Positions 23,721-32,592 of a stretch of 52,002 bases of DNA are shown here, in pieces. The notes under the pieces were generated by a model. That model saw only the letters and a list, made by a program, of their open reading frames with translations, did not search any database and was not told where the DNA came from. Both the position numbers and the translations under genes were made by a program. This DNA comes from an uncultured Selenomonadaceae bacterium (GTDB taxonomy: Bacteria > Bacillota > Negativicutes > Selenomonadales > Selenomonadaceae), in contig CAJOHG010000010.1 in the NCBI GenBank assembly GCA_905234395.1, positions 1 to 52,002 of the forward strand, given 5' to 3'. How positions within the stretch are numbered: the stretch's first letter is position 1; the number at the start of each line of letters is the position of its first letter.

Positions 23721-23944
23721 ACCGCGCATGGATGCGCGGTCGCCGACATGCTGAGCGTGACGCGAAGCTGTCGGCACTTACGGCTGATGAAAGTCTCAAC
23801 GCTACGGCAATGATGACCAAACGTTAGAGCAATTACGAGCTGAATCGAAGTGAGCGGCTTAACACGTCGAAAAGTTTGCATCGCTCCGCGCGCAGCGGTG
23901 CCCTTTTCTTTGCTACTTTCTTTTGGGCAAGCAAAAGAAAGTAG
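23721..23944 (+). repeat. Structured intergenic element, copy B
   Basis: The 297-base gap before the deaminase-like gene contains two adjacent hairpins: ACCGCGCA/TGCGCGGT with a TGGA loop (23721-23740) and GCCGACA/TGTCGGC (23742-23775) around TGAGCGTGACGCGAAG. A conserved stretch ACGGCTGATGAAAGTCT follows, then a variable part. The end is a 13-base perfect stem CTACTTTCTTTTG/CAAAAGAAAGTAG (23913-23944). The copy at 40283-40445 has the same order with paired differences in the stems. Confidence 0.85.
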
Positions 23945-23996
23945 ATCCTAAAAAAAATTAAAAGAAATTAACAGTTCGACGGAAAGGAAGTTTCAA

Positions 23997-24386
23997 ATGA
24001 ATTACGATATTATCGATACGATTGTTCGCACGGCGATTGACGCAATGCGCAATGCTTACGTTGAGCACGGCTCCATTGCAACTGGCTCTTGTCTTTTGGC
24101 GAGCGACGGCACACTTTACAGCGGTTGCGCCATTGACAGCGTTGTTCCCGAATTCAAATTGCCCGCCGAGGTCGTCGTTATGGCTAAGGCAATCTCCGAG
24201 GGAAAACGCGAATTCGACGCAATTTCCGTTGTCGCCGACATTGACGGCACCTACATGCCCGACGAATTGAGCTACAAGTTCCTGCTCGAATTCAACGTGC
24301 AAGAAATTATTTTGGCGGACATGAAGGGCAATACCAAAGTCATGAAACTCGAAGACTTCACGCCCTATAAAGCGCGTCGTCGTTGA
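23997..24386 (+). CDS. Cytidine-deaminase-like protein lacking the zinc ligands
   Basis: 129 residues, the length of homotetrameric cytidine deaminases, with matching blocks: SCLLASDGTLYSGCAID, the helix after the first motif, and FLLEFNVQEIILAD. The first motif (normally CAE or HAE) reads PAE at residues 56-58. The second (normally PCxxC) reads PDELS at 88-92. The catalytic Glu is kept, but all three zinc-binding residues appear to be lost, so the classical reaction should not be possible. Role unknown; perhaps a ligand-binding or regulatory paralogue. ATG 23997 follows AAAGGAAG. secG follows in 12 bases. Confidence 0.75.
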   Translation: MNYDIIDTIVRTAIDAMRNAYVEHGSIATGSCLLASDGTLYSGCAIDSVVPEFKLPAEVVVMAKAISEGKREFDAISVVADIDGTYMPDELSYKFLLEFNVQEIILADMKGNTKVMKLEDFTPYKARRR

Positions 24387-24398
24387 GGAGGTTTGTTA

Positions 24399-24626
24399 AT
24401 GCTGACAGTTTTGATGGTTTTGGACGCGATAATTTCAATCGCACTGATAGCGGTCATTTTGGGACAAGAAGCAAAATCCGGCGGTATGGGCGGCATGGAC
24501 GGCGGCTCCGATGCAGTTTTTTCCGGCAAAGCTCGCGGCATGGATGCACTTTTAGCAAGATTGACTGTCATATTCGGGATTTTGTTCGCGATAATAACTT
24601 TGATAATCGCCAAGCTCTCAATGTAA
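24399..24626 (+). CDS. secG: Protein translocase subunit SecG
   Basis: 75 residues. Two transmembrane segments (about 2-22 and 54-73) flank a Gly/Met-rich loop with GGMGGMDGGSDAVFSGKARGMD, the typical SecG pattern that supports SecYE. ATG 24399 is 7 bases after GAGGAGG. The order secG, carboxylesterase, rnr is common in Firmicutes, which backs the call. Confidence 0.95.
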   Translation: MLTVLMVLDAIISIALIAVILGQEAKSGGMGGMDGGSDAVFSGKARGMDALLARLTVIFGILFAIITLIIAKLSM

Positions 24627-24640
24627 CGGAGGATTTTATT

Positions 24641-25378
24641 TTGATTCAAGGTGGAGAACCATTTTTTATGAATAGCGGCGGCTCAAGCGGCGTATTGCTC
24701 ATTCACGGCTTTACCGGCTTGCCCGCCGAACTTTTTTTGTTCGGACAATCTCTCAATCGCGCAGGTTTCAACGTTCTCTGTCCGCGTCTTGCAGGTCACG
24801 GCACGAATGAACGAGATTTGATGCGCACCACTCGCGACGATTGGTTTAATTCGATTTTGGACGGATTTTTTATTCTGCGCGGCGTCTGCGATAAAATTTT
24901 CGTCGTCGGACACTCGATGGGCGGACTGTTGACGTTGAAGCTTTCGACTGAACGCGACGTTGCAAAAATTGTCACGCTCGCCGCACCGATTTTCATTGAC
25001 GATGGTTTAGGCTTGAAAAATCTTCCGCCGCGAGAATTTTGCTCCGACGCTTGCATTGTTCAGCCGCGCAAAAAAATTCCAAACGTCCCGCAAGCCGCCA
25101 ATGAAGTTTACAAAAAGACGCCGCTCATAAGCGTGCATGAACTCGTTGATTTGATTGACGACGTGAAAAAAATTTTGCCGCACGTCACGGCTCCGATTTT
25201 AATCATGCACGGCGAAGACGATCACACCGCTCAACCGCGAAGTGCACGATTTATCATGGACAACGTCGGCTCGCGGAAAAAATTTCTAACGACGGTTCCG
25301 GATTCGGGACATTTACTGCCGCTCGACGAAAATCGCGAATTCGTCTTTGAAGAGGTCACAAATTTTTTGAGGAGTTGA
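24641..25378 (+). CDS. Carboxylesterase (Est30-like alpha/beta hydrolase)
   Basis: 245 residues. LLIHGFTGLPAEL near the N-terminus supplies the oxyanion hole, GHSMGG (about residues 90-95) is the nucleophile elbow, and the acid and His lie in GEDDHTAQPRSA and DSGHLLPLDENRE. It is similar in length and motifs to the Est30/YvaK carboxylesterases that neighbour secG and rnr in Gram-positives. TTG 24641 is 8 bases after GGAGG. Confidence 0.9.
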   Translation: MIQGGEPFFMNSGGSSGVLLIHGFTGLPAELFLFGQSLNRAGFNVLCPRLAGHGTNERDLMRTTRDDWFNSILDGFFILRGVCDKIFVVGHSMGGLLTLKLSTERDVAKIVTLAAPIFIDDGLGLKNLPPREFCSDACIVQPRKKIPNVPQAANEVYKKTPLISVHELVDLIDDVKKILPHVTAPILIMHGEDDHTAQPRSARFIMDNVGSRKKFLTTVPDSGHLLPLDENREFVFEEVTNFLRS

Positions 25379-25383
25379 TTCAA

Positions 25384-25971
25384 ATGGCAACCGAAATTTT
25401 CCGCGACCCTGACAGATACGAAATTATTGGCGGGAAAAAATTTATTCAACACGGCGACACCATTGCTGCAGGAATTATCAAGTCGAGTTTGATGCTGCTA
25501 ATCGGCTACCATGCGCAAAAAAATAAACTCGGTTGTCCATTTTGCAATTTGGAGCTAAATTTTTCGGCTGAAGATATTTTTCGCCCGGATTTTGTTTATT
25601 ACAGCGCGTCGAATCCCGAAACCGTTTTTGACAACGTAAACAAAAAAATTCACGGCGTGCCCGACATGGTTGCGGAAATTTTTTCACGTTCGACAATGAA
25701 ACGCGACATGGGAATTAAAAAAGACATTTACGAGCGCAACGGCGTTAAGGAATATTGGATGATTGATCCGTGGCGCGAAACGATTGAAGTTTATCTTCTG
25801 CGCGACGGCAAGTTTGAATTAGATGAGCTTTATCAAAATTGGAATGAGGACGAATTGGCAAGATTAACCGACGAGGAACGCGCGGCAATCAAATTTGAAG
25901 TGCCCGTCAATGTTTTGGACGGCTTCAAAGTCAAAATCAAAAATATTTTCAACTGGTATATCGAATTGTGA
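25384..25971 (+). CDS. Uma2-family (DUF820) putative restriction-endonuclease-like protein
   Basis: 195 residues. The PD-(D/E)xK fold of the Uma2 family is suggested by FRPDFVYYSA and the block VPDMVAEIFSRSTMKRDMG followed by KKDIYERNGVKEYWMIDP (about residues 85-135). The role of this widespread family is not known. It has no obvious link to the surrounding secG-rnr genes. ATG 25384 follows GAGGAG by 9 bases. Confidence 0.85.
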   Translation: MATEIFRDPDRYEIIGGKKFIQHGDTIAAGIIKSSLMLLIGYHAQKNKLGCPFCNLELNFSAEDIFRPDFVYYSASNPETVFDNVNKKIHGVPDMVAEIFSRSTMKRDMGIKKDIYERNGVKEYWMIDPWRETIEVYLLRDGKFELDELYQNWNEDELARLTDEERAAIKFEVPVNVLDGFKVKIKNIFNWYIEL

Positions 25972-25983
25972 GGAATTAAATTC

Positions 25984-26853
25984 ATGGCGAAAAAAAAACA
26001 TACGGCGATTGAAAAGGAACGCGTCAAAGCGGCGTTTATCAAGGTCAGAAATATTTTTCGCAAAAAGTTGCGTGATTTGAGATCGACGGGCACCAAAAAA
26101 GAAATTTCGGCGATGGAACTCAAGCTCGCGACGATTGATGATATTGTCACGTTGTATGCCGCTTACGATTTGATTGAACGCGGAATCAGTGCGCTGCAAG
26201 CCGTGATTGACGCTTACGAAATCGGAGCGAAACGTTTCGAGGCGTCCGACAATGAACTTTACCGCACATTTCCGGCAATCATGCGCGACACCGCTCAACT
26301 TATCGCGAATGAACTCACCGAAAAATCAACGACAGTTGCTGATGATTATCGCTTTGCTTGCGGCGAAAAAGATTCTATCGGCTTGACGTTCGACTTAGAT
26401 TTATTTGTCGCGAATAGAATTACCGAAAAAAATTCCGACGAGACCGATTCGGCGACAGTTGCGGACGATGATTATTGCTTTGCTTGCGGCGAAAATAATC
26501 CAATCGGCTTGCATTTGACGTTCGACTTTGACGGCGAGAAAATTTTTGCGCAAAAAATTCTGCCGCGAGAGTTTGAAGGCTATGCAGGAACGGTTCACGG
26601 CGGAATTATTTCAACATTGCTTGATGAAACGATGTGTAAATTTATTTCTGCAAAATATAATCAAAAATCTTTGACGGCGCGGCTCGAAGTGCGATTCAAA
26701 TTCCCGACGCCGATAAATCAGGAGGTTAAAATTTCAGCGTGGCAAGAAAATCAACGAAAAAATATCATAACAATGCGTTCGACGGTCGAAACGACGGACG
26801 GAGTTATCACGGCGGAAGCAACGGCAAAATTCGCGGTGTTGTCGGCAAGTTAA
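25984..26853 (+). CDS. Fusion: helical domain + hotdog (PaaI-like) thioesterase with an internal duplication
   Basis: 289 residues. Residues 1-115 are charged and helical and not recognised. From about 158 a hotdog thioesterase follows: FACGENNPIGLHLTFDFDG, GYAGTVHGGIISTLLDETM (catalytic Asp/Glu region), and a C-terminal strand with RSTVETTDGVITAEATAKF. Between them, residues 117-141 repeat the start of the hotdog domain (TVADDYRFACGEKDSIGL), an in-frame duplication with a 123-base period. The 3' end overlaps rnr by 115 bases, and both frames look conserved there. ATG 25984 has a GAGGAA site 9 bases upstream. Confidence 0.8.
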   Translation: MAKKKHTAIEKERVKAAFIKVRNIFRKKLRDLRSTGTKKEISAMELKLATIDDIVTLYAAYDLIERGISALQAVIDAYEIGAKRFEASDNELYRTFPAIMRDTAQLIANELTEKSTTVADDYRFACGEKDSIGLTFDLDLFVANRITEKNSDETDSATVADDDYCFACGENNPIGLHLTFDFDGEKIFAQKILPREFEGYAGTVHGGIISTLLDETMCKFISAKYNQKSLTARLEVRFKFPTPINQEVKISAWQENQRKNIITMRSTVETTDGVITAEATAKFAVLSAS

Positions 26854-28700
26854 GCGTCAACGTCAAAGGTTTCGGATTCGTCGCGCCCGAAGACGGCGGC
26901 TCTGACGTTTTTATTGCGGCTGAAAATCTTCGCGGTGCACTCAACGGCGACAAAGTCAAAGTTCAAGTGACGGGCAGTTATCGCGGGCGTCGTGAAGGCT
27001 CAATCGTCGAAATTTTGGAACGCGCCAATAGAATTATCGTCGGCACGCTCAACAAAGTCGGCGGCAAAGTTTTCGTCACGCCCGACGACAAACGCATTGA
27101 CCAAAGAATTATCCTGCCGAAATTCCGCGAAAAATTTCCCGCAAATACAAAGGTCGTCGTGAAAGTTTTTGATTGGGAAAATCTGCGCGGACAAGTCGTT
27201 GAAGTTTTGGGCAAAGAAAATGCTCCGGGCGTCGAAGTCAGAGCGATTTTGAGAAGTCACGGCGTCGAAGAAGATTTTCCGCCCGAAGTTCAAGCCGAAG
27301 CGTCGCGAATCGAATTTGAGCCGAGCGAATATGAAATTTCCCGACGAATTGACCGCCGCGATTTGAAAATCGTCACGATTGACGGCGAGGACGCCAAAGA
27401 TTTGGACGACGGAGTTTTTGCCGCAGAACAAGACGGCGGATTTTTTTTGGGCGTTTACATTGCCGACGTCAGCTTTTACGTCAGAAAAAATTCCGCGCTT
27501 GACCGTGAGGCTTTTGCACGCGCCACGAGCATTTATCCCGTTGACAGAGTTGTTCCGATGTTGCCGACCGAACTTTCCAACGGCATTTGCAGTTTGAATG
27601 CGGGCGTCAATCGATTGGCGATGGCTTGCGAAATGAATTTGGATTCTTCGGGCAACGTCGTCGACTACAAAATTTTTCCGACGGTGATTCACGTCTTCAA
27701 GCGTTTGAGTTATACGCAAGTCAACAAATTTTTGGACGGCGACAAAAATCTTTCCGACTGTGCCGACAATTTGAACGCGCTGAAAAAAATTCGCGAGTTG
27801 CGGAAAAAAATTCGTGACGAACGCGGCTCAATCGATTTTGACCTGCCGGAGATGAAAATTTTGCTCAACGACGCGGGCAAACCGATTGAAATTGCAAAAC
27901 GAATTCAAACCGTTGCCGAATCGATTATCGAAGAGTGCATGTTGTTGGCGAATGAAACCGTCGCCGAACACACGCTGAAAAATAAAATTCCGAGCCTTTA
28001 TCGCGTGCACGAGTTGCCGACTGATGAAAAAATTTTTACGCTCAATCAACTGCTGGCGCATTTCAGCTTTCACATCAACAGCGGAAAAAAACCGTCAGAA
28101 TTTCAAAAAGTTTTGTCGCAAGTCAAAGGACTGCCCGCCGAAAAAGTCATCACAACCTACGCACTGCGAACAATGCAACAGGCACGTTACGCGGCGGAAA
28201 ATTTGGGACACTTCGGAATCGCGGCGAAATTTTACACGCATTTCACTTCGCCGATACGTCGTTACCCGGATTTAATCGTTCATCGGGCACTGCGCGGCGA
28301 GAAAATAAAAAATTTGGAAGAAATCGCAAAGCAAAGTTCGGAAAGAGAGCGGCGAGCGATAGAAATTGAGCGCGAAACTTTGGATTTGAAGGCAACCGAA
28401 TTCATGCAACGATTTATAGATCAGCAATTCGACGGCGTGATAGAATCAGTGACGAATTTTGGATTTTTTGTCGAGTTGGACAACGGAGTTGACGGGCTTG
28501 TTCGTGCGGCGGATCTTCGCGGCGATTATTACAATTTTGTCGAGAGCGAATTTGCGTTAATTGGTCAATCGACGGGCAAAAGTTATCATATCGGCGATTC
28601 AGTCAGAGTAAAATTGATTTCGGCGAACATAAAGTTGCGGCAGTTGACGTTTGAACTTGTCAGCAACGTTGCGAATCGTGATTTGATAGCAAAGATATAA
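26739..28700 (+). CDS. rnr: Ribonuclease R
   Basis: RNase R is a processive 3'-5' exoribonuclease that degrades structured RNA and helps trans-translation. 653 residues, a little shorter than in E. coli. A basic Asn/Gly-rich N-terminus is followed by a cold-shock domain (VNVKGFGFVAPEDGG), the RNB catalytic domain (IDGEDAKDLDDGVF with the metal-binding Asp, and TSPIRRYPDLIVHRAL) and an S1 domain (FDGVIESVTNFGFFVELDNG). GTG 26739 follows GGAGG by 13 bases, a long spacing. The start lies inside the preceding gene; a later start would remove part of the basic tail only. Confidence 0.93.
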   Translation: MARKSTKKYHNNAFDGRNDGRSYHGGSNGKIRGVVGKLSVNVKGFGFVAPEDGGSDVFIAAENLRGALNGDKVKVQVTGSYRGRREGSIVEILERANRIIVGTLNKVGGKVFVTPDDKRIDQRIILPKFREKFPANTKVVVKVFDWENLRGQVVEVLGKENAPGVEVRAILRSHGVEEDFPPEVQAEASRIEFEPSEYEISRRIDRRDLKIVTIDGEDAKDLDDGVFAAEQDGGFFLGVYIADVSFYVRKNSALDREAFARATSIYPVDRVVPMLPTELSNGICSLNAGVNRLAMACEMNLDSSGNVVDYKIFPTVIHVFKRLSYTQVNKFLDGDKNLSDCADNLNALKKIRELRKKIRDERGSIDFDLPEMKILLNDAGKPIEIAKRIQTVAESIIEECMLLANETVAEHTLKNKIPSLYRVHELPTDEKIFTLNQLLAHFSFHINSGKKPSEFQKVLSQVKGLPAEKVITTYALRTMQQARYAAENLGHFGIAAKFYTHFTSPIRRYPDLIVHRALRGEKIKNLEEIAKQSSERERRAIEIERETLDLKATEFMQRFIDQQFDGVIESVTNFGFFVELDNGVDGLVRAADLRGDYYNFVESEFALIGQSTGKSYHIGDSVRVKLISANIKLRQLTFELVSNVANRDLIAKI

Positions 28701-28702
28701 AA

Positions 28703-28735
28703 AAATCTCTCCGGCAAATGCTTGAGAGGTTTTTA
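28703..28735 (+). terminator. Rho-independent terminator after rnr
   Basis: AAATCTCTC (28703-28711) pairs with GAGAGGTTT (28724-28732) with one G-T pair, followed by TTTA. Confidence 0.65.
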
Positions 28736-28765
28736 TTCGTCAAGAAAATTTTCGATTTAAAAGGA

Positions 28766-28793
28766 TTGACAGACCGTTTTTTTTTTTTATAAT
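28766..28793 (+). promoter_or_regulatory. Near-perfect promoter with a T12 tract in its spacer
   Basis: TTGACA (28766-28771) and TATAAT (28788-28793), both consensus, are 16 bases apart. Most of the spacer is a run of twelve T (28777-28788, the last T being the first base of the -10 box). Changes in tract length would alter the spacing and promoter strength. Confidence 0.75.
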
Positions 28794-28850
28794 GCTTGCA
28801 ATATTTTACAGCCGCGCAGTTCTTTGAAGTTAAGAAAGGAAGTGAACGCC

Positions 28851-29657
28851 GTGATTAAAAAATTTTTCGTCGCGATGATTCTCGGTTTGCTGATGTTGAG
28901 TTCGCAAATCGCCGCTCACGCAGATATGGATGTTAGTTCGGTTAATTGGGATTCGGCTCCGCGTTTCTCAAATAGATCCGACCTCGCCAGTTACATCGAA
29001 GACGGACGCCGCAAAGGGCAACGTGAATTCTATTTCGTTCTTACAAACGTCGTAATCAATAACAAGGAAGAATACGATAGATTCTTTAGAGAGGAATTTG
29101 TAGGTGGGTATGTATCCGCTCCTCGTATTGATCGCGGTGTAGTATATGGAACTGGTCGATTGGCTTATAGAATATACAGAGAATATCCTGGCATGTTAGT
29201 CGCAAATGCTTATTTGAGCAGTAATCAATATCAAGCTTGGATGCATCTCACGCCCGAAGAGCAAAAGCTTTACAATATCGCAGTCGGAATCGTCGATGAG
29301 GCAAATAAACGTTCGTCTGAACTTGAAAAGGCTCGTTACATTCACGATGAGATATGCAGACGTGTACATTACAAAAATGAAAATGAACGAAATACAACAG
29401 CACTGGGACTAATTGACGGTTACGTGCAATGTCGTGGCTATGCTGACGCATTTTATATGTTGGGGCGCATGTGTGATCTAAATGTTAGAAAAATCAACGG
29501 AACTAGAGACGGAAGTGCACACATGTGGAATTGGATAACTTTTAAAGACGGAAAAAGCTATTTTGTAGATGTTGGTTATCGTTACTTCTTAAAAACTAGG
29601 GAACAGATGGAGAAAAATTACCGGTGCAAATGGGATGTAGTCCCGAATCTGCAATGA
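28851..29657 (+). CDS. Exported transglutaminase-like protein
   Basis: 268 residues with a Sec signal peptide (residues 1-25, AAHA end). The transglutaminase-like fold is shown by the order Cys-His-Asp: GYVQCRGYADAFYML (Cys), SAHMWNWITF (His) and SYFVDVGYRYF (Asp). A helix before them (ARYIHDEICRRVHY) is typical. Such exported members act as proteases or amidases on peptides; the substrate is unknown. GTG 28851 follows AAGGAAG. It is A+T-rich relative to the neighbours and has its own strong promoter and terminator, like an independent surface gene. Confidence 0.82.
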   Translation: MIKKFFVAMILGLLMLSSQIAAHADMDVSSVNWDSAPRFSNRSDLASYIEDGRRKGQREFYFVLTNVVINNKEEYDRFFREEFVGGYVSAPRIDRGVVYGTGRLAYRIYREYPGMLVANAYLSSNQYQAWMHLTPEEQKLYNIAVGIVDEANKRSSELEKARYIHDEICRRVHYKNENERNTTALGLIDGYVQCRGYADAFYMLGRMCDLNVRKINGTRDGSAHMWNWITFKDGKSYFVDVGYRYFLKTREQMEKNYRCKWDVVPNLQ

Positions 29658-29680
29658 AAATCTAAATCCGAATAAAAAAT

Positions 29681-29711
29681 CCCGTCGAAAAGCTCGGCGG
29701 GGAATTTTTTT
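29681..29711 (+). terminator. Terminator between convergent genes
   Basis: CCCGTCGA (29681-29688) pairs with TCGGCGGG (29694-29701), followed by AATTTTTTT. A-rich sequence before it lets it serve the minus strand too. Confidence 0.65.
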
Positions 29712-29714
29712 ATG

Positions 29715-30500
29715 TTAATCGTCAACAAGTCTTGTCAGCGTCATGAAGTGCAGGAAGTCGAAACGTTTTTTGACGGAAGAAATTTTTTCGGCAACAAATT
29801 TATCGTCAGCGTGAAAAAAAATTCCCGCGACAGTTCCCGAATGAGCGATGTTGACGCCGACCGCGCCAATTTCCTGCGAAAAATTCATCAGCTCAATCAG
29901 TCCGCGTTTCGGCAAAATTTTTTGATTAGCGAGCGCGGAATTTTTCATCAGCACGAAATCAATCGTGTCGGGCAAAATTTGGAAGTCAAAATCACTGCGG
30001 CGATTAAAATTCACCGTGTCAACTTCGCCGCCGTAATCGAAGACCGCAATTAGAAATTTTTCCTGCGCACGAATTTTTTTCACGAGTTGCCCTGTCAGCG
30101 GATTCATCGCGACAATTCCGTCGTAAAAAATTCCGTCAGTTGGTTCAATTTCGGCGCAGAATTGTCCGAGTTCAGCCGGCGAAAATTTTTTTCCGAGCGA
30201 CAACGCGACTGCTTGAGCGATTGCCGCCAAATCAGCCGAAGATGACGCCATACCTTTGCCGCGTTCAAGTTCAGAGATCAATCGCACGCCGAACGAAAAT
30301 TTTTTCACGTTGAAACGCCGCAAAACTTTTTGGAGCATTGCCAACGATTTTGAGCCGAGACCTTCGACGCCGGAGAACTCATCGGAGACAATCGCCGTCG
30401 AAAATTTTTCAATCGGACAGGTTATCAAAAGCGGTTCGCCGCGAAAAAATCCTTGAGCCAATTCGCCGCACGTTCCGCGCATTTTAACAACAACTTTCAT
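29715..30500 (-). CDS. GHMP kinase, PduX-like (L-threonine kinase, cobalamin)
   Basis: About 261 residues. The opening RGTCGELAQGF...ITCPI and the ATP-binding GKGMASSSADLAA loop match the PduX branch of GHMP kinases. PduX phosphorylates L-threonine on the way to the aminopropanol linker of cobalamin. The adjacent cobS supports this. A later Gly-rich part (AVGVNIAHSGTVAGIFF) is the third GHMP motif. ATG 30500 is preferred over GTG 30503. Its ribosome site (GGCGGT) is weak and lies in the duplicated cobS end, suggesting that the duplication changed its translation start region. Confidence 0.78.
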   Translation of the reverse strand: MKVVVKMRGTCGELAQGFFRGEPLLITCPIEKFSTAIVSDEFSGVEGLGSKSLAMLQKVLRRFNVKKFSFGVRLISELERGKGMASSSADLAAIAQAVALSLGKKFSPAELGQFCAEIEPTDGIFYDGIVAMNPLTGQLVKKIRAQEKFLIAVFDYGGEVDTVNFNRRSDFDFQILPDTIDFVLMKNSALANQKILPKRGLIELMNFSQEIGAVGVNIAHSGTVAGIFFHADDKFVAEKISSVKKRFDFLHFMTLTRLVDD

Positions 30501-30530
30501 CACAATACCGCCGTCAACAAAAAAATTATC

Positions 30531-30773
30531 AGCGCGAACATTTCAGCGAGTGTCGACGTTGCGCCGTAGATGTCGCCTGTCACTCCGCCGATTTTTTCCG
30601 CAGAGAAGTTTGCAAATCGCCATGCAGAGGAAAATTTTTCACCGAGCAAAATCAGCAGCTCCAATCAATAAGAAAGTCATCAGCGCGAACATTTCAGCGA
30701 GTGTCGACGTTGCGCCGTAGATGTCGCCTGTCACTCCGCCGATTTTTTCCGTAGAAAAGTTTGCAAATCGCCA
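30531..30773 (-). repeat. 151-base-period duplication of the cobS 3' end
   Basis: About 92 bases at 30531-30622 repeat 30682-30773, the 3' part of cobS, with few changes. The extra copy lies after the cobS stop codon (30639-30641) and encodes, out of context, FANFSAEKIGGVTGDIYGAT and an alternative end. It is the third case in the window of a gene-end copy left beside the gene. Confidence 0.85.
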
Positions 30774-31427
30774 CGTCACCGCAAACGCAATTAACGTTGC
30801 AATCACCGCGCACAGTAAAAATTTTTCGTCGAGTAAAATCAAAGGCAACATCAACAGAAAAGTTTCGACCGTCGCAAAAAAAATTGTCCGCCGCGTCGTG
30901 AATTTGGCGAACGCTTTGCCCATGCCTTCAGCTCGTGCATAAGGAAACGCTCCGATTGTTATGACCATCATCAATCGCCCGATTATCGGTGCCGAATAAA
31001 TTGCCGCGCATAAAAATTCCGTCGACAGCCTTGCAAGTTCGGTAAGCGTCGAAATTTCAATCGCCGCAACCAAAATCATTGCGACCACGCCGAATGAACC
31101 TGCGCGGGAATCTTTCATTATTTGCAAAATTTTTTCGCGTTCACGACCGGAAAATAAACCGTCCGCCGAATCCATCAGCCCGTCGCAGTGGATGCCGCCC
31201 GTCAAAATTATCGGCAATGCAAAACCTATCGCGCCCGTGAACATCGGCAAAGTTCCGTTCGTGAAAAAATTTATCGCTCCGACGATTGACGCGCAGATTA
31301 TTCCGATTATCGCACCGACTGCCGGGAAAAATTTTACCGATTCGCCGAAACTCTGCTCCGTCCAAATGCTCTGCTTGACGATAAAAATCCGCGTCAGAAA
31401 TTGCAAGCCGATTAAAAATGAATTCAT
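30639..31427 (-). CDS. cobS: Adenosylcobinamide-GDP ribazoletransferase CobS
   Basis: CobS joins alpha-ribazole to adenosylcobinamide-GDP in cobalamin assembly, in the membrane. 262 residues with about six hydrophobic segments. The motif GGIHCDGLMDSADGLFSGRER (about residues 77-97) is the conserved metal-binding loop, followed by MKDSRAGSFGVVA and the C-terminal GGVTGDIYGA. ATG 31427 starts MNSFLIGLQFLTRI, the usual CobS start. prfA lies 11 bases upstream in the same orientation. Confidence 0.94.
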   Translation of the reverse strand: MNSFLIGLQFLTRIFIVKQSIWTEQSFGESVKFFPAVGAIIGIICASIVGAINFFTNGTLPMFTGAIGFALPIILTGGIHCDGLMDSADGLFSGREREKILQIMKDSRAGSFGVVAMILVAAIEISTLTELARLSTEFLCAAIYSAPIIGRLMMVITIGAFPYARAEGMGKAFAKFTTRRTIFFATVETFLLMLPLILLDEKFLLCAVIATLIAFAVTWRFANFSTEKIGGVTGDIYGATSTLAEMFALMTFLLIGAADFAR

Positions 31428-31438
31428 CGAACAACCTC

Positions 31439-32506
31439 TTAATTCGCGGCGGACAATCTTTTGGACTGATCGGCAGTTATCAGCGCGGCGATAATTTCGT
31501 CGAGTTCGCCGTTCAAAATCGCGTCGAGCTTGTGCAACGTCAAACCGATTCTGTGATCCGTAACGCGTCCTTGCGGAAAATTGTACGTGCGAATTCGTTC
31601 ACTGCGGTCGCCGCTGCCGACTTGAGATTTCCTGTCAGCCGCAATAGCCTCGTTCTGTTCACGCACTGCCAAATCTTTCACGCGGGCACGCAAAACACGC
31701 ATCGCCTTTTCCTTGTTTTTAAGTTGAGATTTCTCGTCTTGGCATTGAACGACAATTCCCGTCGGTATGTGCGTGATTCTGATTGCGGTTTCAGTTCGGT
31801 TGACGTATTGACCGCCGGCACCGCTCGCGCAGTAAGTGTCGATTCGCAAATCAGCGGGATTGATGACAACGTCGACTTCTTCGGCTTCCGGCATGACGGC
31901 AACGGTAACCGCGCTCGTGTGAATTCGTCCGCCGGATTCGGTGACGGGAATTCTTTGCACGCGATGAGTGCCGCTCTCGTATTTGAGTTTGCTGAAAGCT
32001 CCCGCGCCGTCAACAGTGAATGAAATTTCCTTAAAGCCGCCAATCGTCGTTGGGTTCATGTCGACAATGTCAACGCGCCAATTCTGACGTTCGGCATAGC
32101 GTGTGTACATTCTGAACAAATCGCCCGCGAAAAGTGCCGCCTCTTCTCCGCCGACGCCGCCGCGAATCTCCATGATGACGTTTTTATCGTCGTTGGGATC
32201 TTTGGGCAAGAGCAAGATTGGAAGTTCCTCATCGAGTACAATTTTTGAACGTTTAAGTTCGGCAAGTTCTTCTGTCGCCAAAATTCTAAGCTCCTCGTCG
32301 TTTGAAGTCTCCAATAAAATTTTATCCTCGTCAATCTGCGCGAGAATCTTTTTGTATTCGCGAAACTTCTTGACTATCGGCTCAAGTGCGGCGTGTTCGC
32401 GAGTGAGCGCGGTGAATTTTTCAACGTCCGCAATGACTGACGGGTCGCCCAATCGCGATTCAACCTCGCCGAAATGTTCTTCAACCTTTTGCAGTTTATC
32501 AAGCAT
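31439..32506 (-). CDS. prfA: Peptide chain release factor 1
   Basis: RF1 ends translation at UAA and UAG. 355 residues from ATG 32506 (GGGAG 8 bases upstream). The stop-codon-reading tripeptide PVT (in [14 protein letters not shown]) identifies RF1 rather than RF2, and the peptidyl-tRNA hydrolysis motif GGQ lies in [27 protein letters not shown] is the usual C-terminal block. It precedes cobS in an operon. Confidence 0.97.
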   Translation of the reverse strand: MLDKLQKVEEHFGEVESRLGDPSVIADVEKFTALTREHAALEPIVKKFREYKKILAQIDEDKILLETSNDEELRILATEELAELKRSKIVLDEELPILLLPKDPNDDKNVIMEIRGGVGGEEAALFAGDLFRMYTRYAERQNWRVDIVDMNPTTIGGFKEISFTVDGAGAFSKLKYESGTHRVQRIPVTESGGRIHTSAVTVAVMPEAEEVDVVINPADLRIDTYCASGAGGQYVNRTETAIRITHIPTGIVVQCQDEKSQLKNKEKAMRVLRARVKDLAVREQNEAIAADRKSQVGSGDRSERIRTYNFPQGRVTDHRIGLTLHKLDAILNGELDEIIAALITADQSKRLSAAN

Positions 32507-32540
32507 GAATTCATCTCCCAAAACGTTTACATCATGATAA

Positions 32541-32585
32541 CAAAGAAAAATCCCCGCCGCAATTCTCGACGAGGATAATTTTTAT
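32541..32585 (-). terminator. Probable terminator of the GIY-YIG endonuclease gene
   Basis: TCCCCGCCG (32551-32559) can pair with CGACGAGGA (32567-32575) with two mismatches. The minus strand then reads TTTTTCTTTG. Confidence 0.4.
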
Positions 32586-32592
32586 GCAAAGT

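Noticed and set aside
23778..23795. CTGATGA near GAAA in the structured element, resembling a hammerhead ribozyme core
   Set aside because: There is no stem between CTGATGA and GAAA, and the rest of the core does not fit. It is more likely part of a conserved single-stranded stretch.
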